In this document: one piece after another, positions 54,505-64,000 of the stretch
How positions within the stretch are numbered: position 1 is the first letter of the stretch
Layout: each line of letters begins with the position of its first letter
From: Parastagonospora avenae f. sp. tritici 18332-5
Lineage: Eukaryota; Ascomycota; Dothideomycetes; Pleosporales; Phaeosphaeriaceae
Length of the DNA: 64,000 bases
Direction: 5' to 3'
Assembly (NCBI GenBank): GCA_022559985.1
Contig: JAFJTR010000017.1
Span: 1 to 64,000, forward strand
The notes under the pieces: model-generated
The model's input: only the letters and a program-made list of their open reading frames with translations
The model's database searches: none
Told to the model about the DNA's origin: nothing
Translations under genes and position numbers: made by a program

Positions 54505-57380
54505 TCAAGGCATCTCCTCGTCGCTGGCATCGAGAATGTCGTACTCCTCGTCGGTCATGAAACCGTCGTCGGACTGCAGAGCTACGCTCTCGGCATCCTC
54601 GAAGAACTCGTCATCAGAGGCAACGGTGACGGTACGGGCGATGGTGCTCTTCTCAGACTTTGGTGATTCAGGCTGGGCAGTATTGGTACTCTCGTAAGTA
54701 CTAGACTCCGGCGACTCCTTGTCAAGTTGAGGGAAGATCATGCCGGACGAATTCGGCTCTGGCGAACGTTCGACGAACTTCTCTTCTACGGGGAGCTCAG
54801 CTGCGTCAGCCTCAACCTCCTGCTCATCGTGCTTGATGGTGGCCAATGCAGCCTCGTTTTCACGACGACGGCGCTCGAGCACACGCTCCACAGCAATCTT
54901 ACGGAGACGCGCAATGCTTGCCATCTGCTGCTGCTCAGCGCAAAGTGACTGCTGGGCCGCCTTCATCTTGTCGAGTCTAGCCTGGAGCAGGCGCTCGTAG
55001 AGTGGGTGCTTGGCTTGTGCAGACTCGGGCGATGCGCGGGGAGAAGGCGATGGAGGAGCAACGACGTTGATGTCGCACCAGAGGCGGTGACCGAAGGGAA
55101 TGCCGTCGGCAGTCTTGAGGCGCCAGTAGGAAATAGCGGTACCCTCACGATGAGGTGCCTTCATGATAACGCGGAAGGCAATCTCTTCGCCAGCCTCAAC
55201 CGGACGACCAATGACGTTGCTCTCGCTAGCTTCGGCGAGCTCAGCTTGGCTCAGAGGGCGGTTGTTGTCAATGTTGAGCATGTTGTCACCTCCAACGTGT
55301 CGCACACTGCAGCCAGCTGGCCAAGCATTGGGTCCCGGGTTGCGCAGGGTCCAGACCTGGACGAACTGGTGGCCGACGTTGATCTTGGAGCCGTCAATAA
55401 TGGTATCGCGGATGAAGTGAGCATCTAGGCCCTCGTTCTTGGAGTCGCCCATGGAAGACTCAGGCTTGCTCTCGTCCTCGGAAGGAACGACTACCTTCTC
55501 CTGTACAGGCTCGACGGTATCTACGAGAAGATCGCGGATGGCAATCTTCTCTTTCTTGATCTGGGTCTCTTCCGAGGGCTTGAGGTCAACGACTGTCTGG
55601 ACCTGAGTGGCGGCATTTGCGGATGGAGCGACTGGAATTGTCTCGGTAGCAGTTGATCGCTGGGGCTGGCGATCGCCGAGCTTGGCCATGGTTTGTCCGC
55701 TCATGTCATCGTTCATGGTTGTAACGCTGACGCTACGGACAGGGGTCTTGAACTTGATGAGAGGGTGAGTGTGGTTGTGACGGTTGCTCGGGTGAGCCTC
55801 GCAATGCTGGCAGAAATCGGTGTCGTGGCACACAGCACACTTGTAGCGGATACCCTCAATGTAAGATAGGTTCTCCTTGTCCTTGCACAAGGGACCATCG
55901 CAGTAGATGCCGTAGTGGCGGTTGCCGCTGTTGAGAGGCTCGGCCAGGGGCTCGTAGATGGGCACAAAGCGATGGCGAGGGTGAATGTGCTTCGCGCTCT
56001 TGACACAGTTAGAGCAGTAATCCCAATCTGGGCAATTCAAGCACTTGTGACGGACGCCATAGATGAACTTGTCGCATCCGTCGCAAACGGCGGAGTGGCG
56101 GACATTGCGTCCGGAGTTGCAGAGGAAGTCTGCCAAAGTAGGGAGGGCAGCATCAGAGGCAGCAGCGGTGAAAGCATGGCCGGGGTGGTGGCCGTGTTTG
56201 TTGCCGATGTGGCAGTCCATGCACAAGTCGTAGTCTTCACAGGAAAGGCAGGTGACGAACTCCTTCTCTGGGAGGCTCTTGACGCAGCAGTTGCATGTGC
56301 GGGTGGGCTCGTCGTCAGAGACGACCGACTGCTTCTCGTCGGTGTATGCGCCAGGGACTTCGCGGGTCTCCTCGGCCTTAATCTTGGGAGGAATGCGCTG
56401 GGTGGTGCTGTTCACGACGCAGCCATTCTTGACGAACCGCTTAACCATCCAGTGGCCGGTGCCAGGGCAGTGAATGCCCGTGTCCACACAAGCGGGGCAG
56501 AGATCGTAGTCGCCGCTATCGCAGACGCCGCAGTGGAAGTGCTCGTCTTCCATGGGGTGGTTGCAGTTGTTGCAGTACACGACCCACGAGGTGCAGGTGC
56601 TCGGCTTGGGGCGGAATGCGAGATCGGCATTGTAGGAGTTGCTTGCGAGGTTGTGAAAGAAGCCTGCCCACATTGTTAGTCGTTGCTCCAATGCAGTCAC
56701 TGCGTAGTCTTACTCTGGCGGGTGGTGAAGGGGCGTGGCAATGGAGCCTCGCCCTCGGCATCCACCGGCTTTGGCGGCGACACCGGGCTGATAGGCTCAA
56801 ACTTGGCGGGCACAGTGTTACCTGCTGGCGAGCGCGCGATGACGGGCGAAACTGGTGCGACAGTCTGGGGCCTCAGTGTGTCCGCGCTCATGCGGTGCAG
56901 CGATGGGACGAAGCTGGGGATGGCCTCTGGCTTGGCGGTAGGCGCGAAAGTCGGGACCTCGATCTGCTCGCCAGGAATGGTGGCACGCAGACGGAGCTTG
57001 AGCTTTGCCTTTGCAGCTCGGAACAGCGTCTTGTAGACCTGCGGCTTATCCGAGTCGAGCGTGACGTAGGATGCTGACGAGTCGGAGTAGCGCTCGAACA
57101 CGACATGTTCCTCAGCGGCCACCTGAAGGATGCTGCGAAGCTGCATAGAGTGACTGCAGTTAGTTTCAAGCTAATACCAGAGCTTCGGTCGCATGCCTGG
57201 GAGCTCAGTGCCAGGCTGACACTTGCCCGAGGCTGCGATCTGGGGGCGACGAACCTTTTCTGGGAGCACATGGGCGCCGAGGTCCTTCAGCGGCAACTTG
57301 AACTTCTTGGTCTGGCCACGGAACAGAATCTTGACCACGATGGGTGTGTCCAAAGTCACGGGCACGTTGGTTGTCGCCAT
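54505..57380 (-). CDS. NBR1: NBR1-type selective autophagy receptor
   Basis: Three exons on the minus strand (57380..57255, 57140..56714, 56663..54505) give 903 aa. An N-terminal PB1 domain (VVKILFRGQTKKFKLPLKDL, with the basic Arg/Lys face, then FERYSDSSASYVTLDSD) leads through a Pro-rich linker to four ZZ zinc fingers. Their starts are YCNNCNHP (about 215), CNCCVKSL (about 300), CDGCDKFI (about 380) and YCDGPLCKD (about 440). The NBR1 four-Trp-type domain follows (IIDGSKINVGHQFVQVWTLRN, W in NAWPAGCSVRHVGGD). A coiled region (ARLRKIAVERVLERRRRENE) precedes an acidic tail that ends EEYDILDASDEEMP, where YDIL is a good Atg8-interacting motif. The receptor would link cargo to Atg8 on autophagosomes. 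The first intron has an unusual GTTCGT donor. Confidence 0.93.
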
Positions 57381-58481
57381 GGCGGGCGAGTGAGGCTGAT
57401 CAACGTGATCAGTGACGTTGGTAAGTATAAGGCGGCTGCCGCGAGCTCGTTGCCGCAGTGGTCAACGAAGGGAGTGCTGCAGCTAGTAGAGGGTTGATGT
57501 GGAGGAGGGTCTTGATGGGGATGCGGAGGAAGATGTAGGGGGAGGTGGAGCAGGTGAGGGTCGTGGTCGTGTCGTAGCTGCCTTGAGCGGGGGCCAATGC
57601 GCATCGGCCGCCAACTCCACACCGGAACGAACAAGCTCCAAGCTCCAGATGGCGCGCTTTACTCTAGTCGGCCCACTTTCCCAGAGGCAGCAGGTAATTG
57701 TCGTCACCTACTGCTTATTCACGGACAGTAAGAGTGCCCACGACGACTTGTCATATCTTACCTGAGACGCTGCTGAAGAGGCGAGCAAGCAAGAGTGAGG
57801 CGCGCAGCAGCTCCACGTGATGACGATATCGTTTCACTACCTAGGTATCAAAGCGCGCTAGTATAGATAAGATCAATGGCAACGTGACGCAAGCGCTTCC
57901 ACATTTTACATCGATTTGCGGTTAGCAGCTGGCTGGATGCGAAGTCTGACCGCTACACGACCGTTGGACAAAAGACATGCCGTGTGCCAGCTCCAATTTG
58001 GCAAGTACACAGTACGAGGCGACAGCTCAGTTCAAGTGCACCTTCGATTGCCCATCTTGCATAAATGCCCTGGCGCAAGGTCTCTAAAACGAGATGATGA
58101 AATGCGGACAGTGATGCTGATGGTGGGAGGCCGTAGTTGAGCCGTACTTGTTACCTTGCAGTTCCACGGTATGAGAGATGACCGGTATGCCGCCCCGAGG
58201 AAGCACATGTGACTGGTAGACCGTGCTGCTGGGATCTCACTAGACGTGTCTGAAGGTCTGGCATGCAAAGCTGCATGGCTCGAATTTCACCAAGACCCAG
58301 CTCAACGGTATGTAGTCCCATCTTCAATGAGCTAGAGACCAGTCTGCAGTCGAGGTCGTGAAGGTTGCTGCGTGCTAAAATCGTGACTAAGCCGGGGGTC
58401 CACTTCTAGCCGTACGCTAGTAAATTCCGCGCTGCATGAAAAAGTTCGAGAACACGAACCTACAAAACATCACCGTGTACC
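57381..58481. other. divergent promoter region of NBR1 and NOP13
   Basis: No supported gene. Confidence 0.5.
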
Positions 58482-59840
58482 ATGTCGAAACATACCAAGG
58501 AAGACTCGCCCGAGGAGGTGGAGATTGTGAAGAAGTCTGAGCGTAAGGAAAAAAAGGAAAAAAAGGAAAAAAAGGAAAAGAAAGACAATGAGCGCTCGAA
58601 ATCTAAAAAGTCCAAACCCGAAGCCACTGAACCCGCCGCTACCGACGATGTGACAGCGTCAGACACACCCGCGAAGAAGCGCAAGCGCGAGATACTCCCA
58701 GATGAGATTGAGATTGATGTGAGCGCACCGGAGCCCGCGTCGAAGAAGGAGGCCCGCAAATTGAAGAAGGCCAAATTGAACCCTCCCACGACCAGCGGCG
58801 CCGAAGGAACTACAGATGGAAAGGCGGCGACCGATGCCGAGGACAAGGACAAGTCGGCCAAGCGATCAGACTTCGGAGTCTGGATAGGCAATCTGCCGTG
58901 GTCAGCAACAAAGGAGTCGCTCAGGAACTTCCTCATGGAGAACACAGAGATGACGACGGAGCAAATCACGCGAGTGCACATGCCGCCGCCCACCAAGCCA
59001 GTAAACCCCAACTGGAGTACTAAGCCTCTCAACAAGGGCTTCGCATACGTCGACTTCTCCACCGAACTCGCCATGTACTCTGCAATTGCCTTGACAGAGA
59101 CCAAGATGGATGGCCGCGCATTGCTCATCAAGAACGCGAAGAGCTTTGAGGGACGCCCAGACAAATCCAAAGAAGAGCAGGAGCAAGACACCGGCCGCGG
59201 TGCCAAAGGCGCCGTGAAATCTGCGCACCCACCCAACAAGCGCGTCTTCGTTGGCAACCTCTCCTTCGACGTAACCAAGGAAGACCTCCAAGCACACTAC
59301 AGCCAATGCGGCCCGATCGAGAACCTACACATGGCGACCTTCGAAGATTCAGGAAAGTGCAAGGGCTACGCATGGGTCACGTTCGGTGACGTCGAGGCCG
59401 CCACGTCTGCTGTGAAGGGCTTCATCTTCAAGACCGAGGCCGAAATCAAGCGCGAGAAGAAAGGCGCCGCTGCCAAAGACGGCGACTCAGAGTCTGAATC
59501 CGACCTACCCAAGGCTAACAAGAAGCGGAAATGGCTCCTCAATCGCCTCAACGGGCGCGAAATGCGCTGCGAATTCGCGGAGGATGCGACCACGAGGTAT
59601 AACAAGAGATATGGCAAGGAAAAGGAGGCGGATCCAGTTGATGGCGTGAACCCTGCGAGGTGGAAGAACTTCGGGGGTGGAGGTGGAGGTCGTGGCGGAG
59701 GATCTGCGGGCAAGAGGGAGTGGAAGCCGAGGGAGAAGGTCGATGCGAGGACGATTCCGAGTGGAAAAGCGCATTCGAGTGCGCAGAGGGCGAGTCAGGC
59801 TATTGTAGAGTCGCAGGGCAAGAAGACCACTTTTGAGTAG
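58482..59840 (+). CDS. NOP13: nucleolar RNA-binding protein Nop13
   Basis: A single exon of 452 aa. A Lys/Glu-rich N-terminus with tandem KKEKKEKKEKK (encoded by a GGAAAAAAA-type repeat) and nuclear signals (PAKKRKREI) is followed by two RRMs. RRM1 has VWIGNLPW (RNP2) and KGFAYVDFST (RNP1), with the family-specific insert MPPPTKPVNPNWSTKPLN. RRM2 has VFVGNLSF and KGYAWVTFGD. A basic NRLNGREMRCEFAED segment and a C-terminal Gly/Arg patch (GGGGGGRGGG) end the protein. It matches yeast Nop13 in layout and length (403 aa plus a longer tail) and is expected in the nucleolus on pre-ribosomes. Confidence 0.92.
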   Translation: MSKHTKEDSPEEVEIVKKSERKEKKEKKEKKEKKDNERSKSKKSKPEATEPAATDDVTASDTPAKKRKREILPDEIEIDVSAPEPASKKEARKLKKAKLNPPTTSGAEGTTDGKAATDAEDKDKSAKRSDFGVWIGNLPWSATKESLRNFLMENTEMTTEQITRVHMPPPTKPVNPNWSTKPLNKGFAYVDFSTELAMYSAIALTETKMDGRALLIKNAKSFEGRPDKSKEEQEQDTGRGAKGAVKSAHPPNKRVFVGNLSFDVTKEDLQAHYSQCGPIENLHMATFEDSGKCKGYAWVTFGDVEAATSAVKGFIFKTEAEIKREKKGAAAKDGDSESESDLPKANKKRKWLLNRLNGREMRCEFAEDATTRYNKRYGKEKEADPVDGVNPARWKNFGGGGGGRGGGSAGKREWKPREKVDARTIPSGKAHSSAQRASQAIVESQGKKTTFE

Positions 59841-60564
59841 GAGGGGCGGTTTAATGATACCATTTTCCCGGTGCGACATGAACCATTTGGCCCATGATGT
59901 GCTATGTGATATTCTGTCTGTTGTCAGAGCGTATTTTGAAAGCGCATGCATGGTGGAGTCCGCGCGAGTGAAGGCGCTGTACGTCCCCTGCGCTAGCACG
60001 TGGTTCTGAGGATGGAGCTTCCCAATATCTCCGCACTGCTGCATGTCTTCTTCCACATTCAGTCAGGGACTTTTACCACAAGTTGACTTCATCTCTCCTC
60101 GCCGCTCTACATTTCCCTTACTCTTGTAGCTCACTTCACTCATCCCACAGCGCCACAGGCCACACGTGGGAGGTGCTGCGCCTTGTTGCTTACATCAAGA
60201 GCTGTACTTGCTGCGGAGGCTGGCCGCGAACTCTTCTTAAAATGCGATATTCTGAGATTACGACGCCTCTAAATCGCGATCTTGTTCAGGGGTCTGTGGC
60301 TTCTCTCTACCTGCTTTCTAACAGTCGGGCACAAAGGAGACGTAAAGATGTAAGATCCAATCAACTAACGTCTTTGCTTCAAAACTCTTGACTTAAAATT
60401 GTTCTTTTTCTGCCGAATATGGGACAAAGGAGATATAGTACTACTTAAGGACTTCCTTCTTGCTTGGTGAATGTAGCAACTTATCCTAGTCAAAAAATAG
60501 CACTGGAGAATCGCTTGCAGCATGTGCTGCCTCTCGCCATATACTCAATGCCACACTCCTGCTC
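59841..60564. other. intergenic, convergent 3' regions
   Basis: No supported gene. Confidence 0.5.
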
Positions 60565-62209
60565 CTAAGGAGCAAACCTAGATCTCGCTCGCAACGCGGC
60601 TCCGAAGCGCCAGAGACAAAAGAGACCGCCGATGCAATCCAAGGTCAATCCCGCAAGTAGACTCACGCCTCGCGCCATCCCTAGGTTGTGGTATAAGGGC
60701 TGGGCGAAGTGTGTTGTCGCAGCAGCGAGCGTCGATCGAGTAAAGTCGTTTCCGGCGAACAGCGAAGCTGCATACATCGGATATCCAAAAGGAAGATAAA
60801 GAAATATGCAGTGCAGGATCACGAAGATTCCGCAACTCAATATCGCCACCCCAATGACCGAAACAATCCAGTGAATGTCGGGCGTGGCTGTCCAGGCAAA
60901 TATAAACAGTCCGACTGGAAGCAGAAACGAAGCGAGGAGTGCGGGAACAAGGCGATCTCCAGGCGGACCAAGGTTTCCGGCGCGCACAGCGGGTTCGAAC
61001 GTCAGCCGAATGAAGATTTCATACGAGATCATGCCGATGAGGACTTCGACGCCGATAGCAAGATATACCAGGCCTTGCTGGCCGAGCCAAAAGCCATACC
61101 CGCCGCCGTAAACAAGGGGGAAACACCCAAAGAAAGAGTAGTATACAACGTATATCAGAGAACTATAAAGAGCTGTAAAACCGATGGAAGGGTCGAAGAT
61201 CATGGTTTGTATTGGTCGCCAAAGGGCTTCGAAGACAACTTCCCGAGCGCGCAGTTTCGATTGATCGATCTCGCCCTGGCTCCTGGAAAAAGGCTGGCCA
61301 GTGCGTTTCCGCAACCGCTGAGCGCGCTGAAGTAGAATTTTGGCCGCTGATGTCTCGGGGACGAAGAAGAACATGCCAATTAGAATTGGACCGCTAAGCC
61401 ACAGCAACTCCCAGGATGACCAGCGCCAATTTGTTTCAGGCACACTGTAGCCGGAGATCAGAGGCCCGACAGCTGGTCCACTCGTTGCAACGAATGCCCA
61501 GATTGACACGGCATATGGAAGCTTCTGGAGAGGAAACATGTCTCCTAAAGAAGCTGGACCGGTAGCAAGGTAGGGACTTCCGAAGAACCCTAAAAGAAAA
61601 CGTAATACTACTAAGCCTGGGAAGTTGATGACCAGCGCAGTAGGGACGAGAAGAATGACAAATATGGCGAGGGTGATGGTGTAAAGAGGTCCTCGTCCGA
61701 CAGCAGGAATCTCGGTGAGAGGCGAGAAGAGCATGGGGCCCAGTCCATAGGCGAGCACGTACATGGAGAGAGTCAGAGAAACGGCTTGTTGAGAAACGTC
61801 GAATTGCTCAGTGACGCCGCCGTAGCTTGAAGTGAAGATGGACGAGCCGAGGTAGACAGCAAAGGTGTAGACGATGATGATGCCACTGGGCACCAGTTTT
61901 CTTGCAAGAGTCCAATTCTGTGGGTTCGCAGGGTCTCCGGGGCCATACCTGTCCACGATGATGGTACCATCGACGAGGAACTTAGGCCCGAATGTACCCT
62001 CTTCCGTCTCAGCTGGAGTAGTAGCGGCGGTCTTGCTTTTCTCATGATACGTGTTGGATACTGTGGATTCGTCTTGGCTACGAAGTTTGGCGGTTTCCAG
62101 GAGCTTGCAGTTGAAAATCCGGAAACTCCTCTGCATACTTCCGAACCCGATTGCGAGTCACAAGGCGAATGAGGCCCTCGAAGCTCGTGTCGCGGATGAA
62201 GTCAGACAT
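60565..62209 (-). CDS. MFS drug:H+ antiporter, DHA1 (Flr1-like)
   Basis: Two exons on the minus strand (62209..62082, 62035..60565) give 532 aa. MSDFIRDTSFEGLIRLVTRN at the start is the usual cytosolic leader of this group. The signature DRYGPGDPANPQNW comes before the first membrane helix. Helix marks include YGLGPMLFSPLTEIPAVGR (motif C area), LRFLLGFFGSPYLATGPAS, WAFVATSGPAVGPLISGY and WRWSSWELLW. Twelve membrane segments can be placed. It is expected to export toxic small molecules at the plasma membrane. The intron is an inference: donor GTAGCC, acceptor AAAAG. A second in-frame choice (donor GTTTCC, acceptor CGTAG) is possible and changes only the loop before the first helix. Confidence 0.87.
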
Positions 62210-63299
62210 GGTTTTTGAAAGCTTCGACGTGGAGAGGGATGTACGGAAAGTGAACAGCGGAATTCTCAGGAAGAAATAGAACGACACAACGAAAAACTGG
62301 GAATGTAAAAGCAGAAGGTGTTAGTAGCACTTCGTCTGCAGCGCGATAGTTGCAGTAAGTGGATGTACAATATTGTACGGTGGGGTTGATCAATTTACGA
62401 GTGTATATTGTTGCAGATTGATGGTATTCTATCTATCGTACGAACGCGTTCATATACAGTTCTGCCGCGCACAGGCCTGCAGGCCTATGCATCAGCAGCT
62501 CACGTGATAATGAGGATTGCTATGTACGGACAGAAGGTGTATTTTATTGTTCCTAAACTTGAACAAGCTAGTGGCGGGCATGGACCAGGTAATTCGCGTG
62601 AGAGTGCATGAGTAGCCAACGAGGCGGTAGCAAGACCGCAAAAAGGCAGGCAGAGTCGTGGTTATCAAGGGGATTTATAATCTACATTACTTGGATAGCA
62701 ATGACCTGAAGACTGATGCCAAGTTCCAAGGTTTCCAAGGTTTGTGTATTGGCACAAACCTCAAAGATCGTATTGCACATTGAAAGAGGTCAGCAAGACG
62801 GAATATCCGGAAACAAGTCAAGATGTGGGCCGAGCAAGCCAAACTTGCATGAAAAGACGCACGGACCAGCGTTGACGAGGTAAATGTCTAATTCAACGAG
62901 GGTCCGTGCTCAGAATTTTGTCAGCAAGTTGCCGAGATAGATTTCAGTCGTCGTGACGGGCAAGCCTACTGGAGGAATCTGCTACATCTGTATCAAAGGA
63001 AGAGTCTGACCCTGTATGCTAACCATAGTATGCGTCGGCAAGCTTGCCCTTAATCTGTTCTGGTGGTCTACAAATGTACCCAAGCCTGAACCGCCCTGCG
63101 GAAACGACTTTTGAACTCGTCACAATGCATGTCTGCCCTGAATAAATCTATCAGGCTGCTCTGTAATCAGACGTTCAAGGCTGCTGACTACCCGAATTAG
63201 TTGAGGTCCAACACAATCGTCCCCGGCGACCCTATGCTTGTAACTCCATCTTATGCTCTCTACGATTGACAAAACGCTCAAATCATCCCACAGCAGTGC
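62210..63299. other. 1.1 kb intergenic
   Basis: No supported gene. There is a small CCAAGGTTT direct repeat near 62730. Confidence 0.5.
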
Positions 63300-64000
63300 T
63301 TATTCTATGAGACATGTCGCCGGTAAGTACCATGCTTGGACGAGACGAAGGCCGGGAGGAATGAACAAGACATCGTTCTCTTCCAGGACAACTAAGCGCT
63401 GCTTCCCATTGGGCGACCATTGGTGTCCCGCTTTCATCAGGCCTGGGAGCTCGCCCGGATGTATTTTGCTTGCTGGGACTATCATCCAGAACTTGACTCC
63501 GGAGAGATTGCGTTACCAGCTGCCTGCTAGGGTATCGAGATAGGCTCCCGAAAAAGCCCCGGGGAAGGAAATAGTGTTGAAGCTGATTGACATGGCTTTT
63601 AGCATAGTAGACGGTCGCGAGTCGTTGAACCCTTCGGAGAGACTCTCCAAGAGTCGGGATCGTTTCAGCATGGTGAATAGTGGCCGATGACACTTCTCAA
63701 CGCTACGTGCAGTGGGTGCGTACAAGTCCTTTTCCAGATCAGGACGCGATTTAAGATAGCCAGTTAATTCGTTGAGGGGCACGAGCATTGGGTCTGTTTG
63801 ATCCAGACATCTAACGTCCACTTGCTCATCGGACCTCGAGGCATCATCGAGCAGCGATGCAAAATGTTGAATTTGCAGAGGAGCTTCATTCAGAGTCTTG
63901 AAACGCCCGAGGCTGATAGCCTCGCAATGTCTGTCAAGCAGGATCCGGTTCAGCTGAGGATAGAACTGATTGCTAAAGTGTGGATGTTTGATTGCACAAG
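63300..64000 (-). pseudogene. JmjC/cupin-like gene, broken, cut by the window edge
   Basis: A single minus-strand frame enters from the right edge (HFSNQFYPQLNRILL) and runs to 63300 with one stop, TAA at 63515..63513, between SGAYLDTLAGSW and RNLSGVKFWMIVPASKI. The last part, VVLEENDVLFIPPGLRLVQAWYLP, is a cupin-like segment of the type seen in fungal JmjC-like proteins (a PPG turn followed by a V/W-rich strand). A CAA-to-TAA change would explain the stop. The protein start is outside the window and the C-terminal exon, if any, is not resolved. Confidence 0.55.

Noticed and set aside
58460..59278. 272-codon minus-strand ORF opposite NOP13
   Set aside because: Antisense of the Lys/Glu-rich and RRM sequence (Phe/Ser runs opposite Lys/Glu codons).
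1..64000. CRISPR arrays, bacterial operons, phage or plasmid features
   Set aside because: Spliceosomal introns and gene content are fungal; no spaced repeat arrays seen.

Overview
This window looks like nuclear DNA of a filamentous ascomycete, most likely a Dothideomycete of the Pleosporales type. The genes are split by short introns (mostly 45-80 bases, GTRNGT donors, CTAAC/CTGAC branch sites, YAG acceptors). Housekeeping proteins are clearly fungal: an Mkk1-type MAPKK, Ku80, Nop13, Mim2, eIF2-beta and cytosolic PheRS beta. There are Fot1/pogo transposons, and several broken genes carry C-to-T type nonsense codons of the kind left by repeat-induced point mutation (RIP). The lineage is an inference; no species can be named from the sequence alone. 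Exon joins were derived by hand from splice signals and reading frame. For every multi-exon gene reported with joined exons as intact, the summed length is divisible by three.

Left part (1-13.3 kb) is accessory in character. It holds a decayed small gene, a secreted Hsp70-like ATPase-fold protein, a secreted HExxH metalloprotease, a cytochrome P450 beside a flavin monooxygenase (the latter with a stop at codon 3 of its apparent start), a microbial-type poly(ADP-ribose) glycohydrolase-like protein and an extended SDR reductase. A 2.4 kb gene-poor stretch follows. 15.7-20 kb is conserved core: the cell-wall-integrity MAPKK and phenylalanyl-tRNA synthetase beta.

20.7-25 kb is a decay zone: a truncated MFS transporter and a BTB-like gene with a broken paralogue facing it. 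25.4-31.6 kb carries a Dal5-type transporter divergent from a flavocytochrome b2-like hydroxyacid dehydrogenase, with an aldo-keto reductase converging on it; this may be a small catabolic group. 32.5-38.5 kb has a mitochondrial seed-maturation-protein (LEA-like) gene and two different pogo/Fot1 elements with terminal inverted repeats and TA target duplications, flanking an F-box-like family gene. Both transposases have lost the second catalytic aspartate (Asn in one, Glu in the other).

38.6-45.9 kb is again mostly core: a DUF7726-like protein, Mim2, eIF2-beta, a PigL_N/STAND-N-terminal orphan and an AIM24-family protein. 47.0-54 kb mixes decayed genes (an F-box-like relative with a GAA run, a tRNA-like relic, an unrecognised broken gene) with Ku80. 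54.5-62.2 kb has an NBR1-type selective autophagy receptor, Nop13 and a drug:H+ antiporter. The right edge cuts a broken JmjC/cupin-like gene. Housekeeping genes are thus interleaved with short tracts of transposons and RIP-scarred duplicates.
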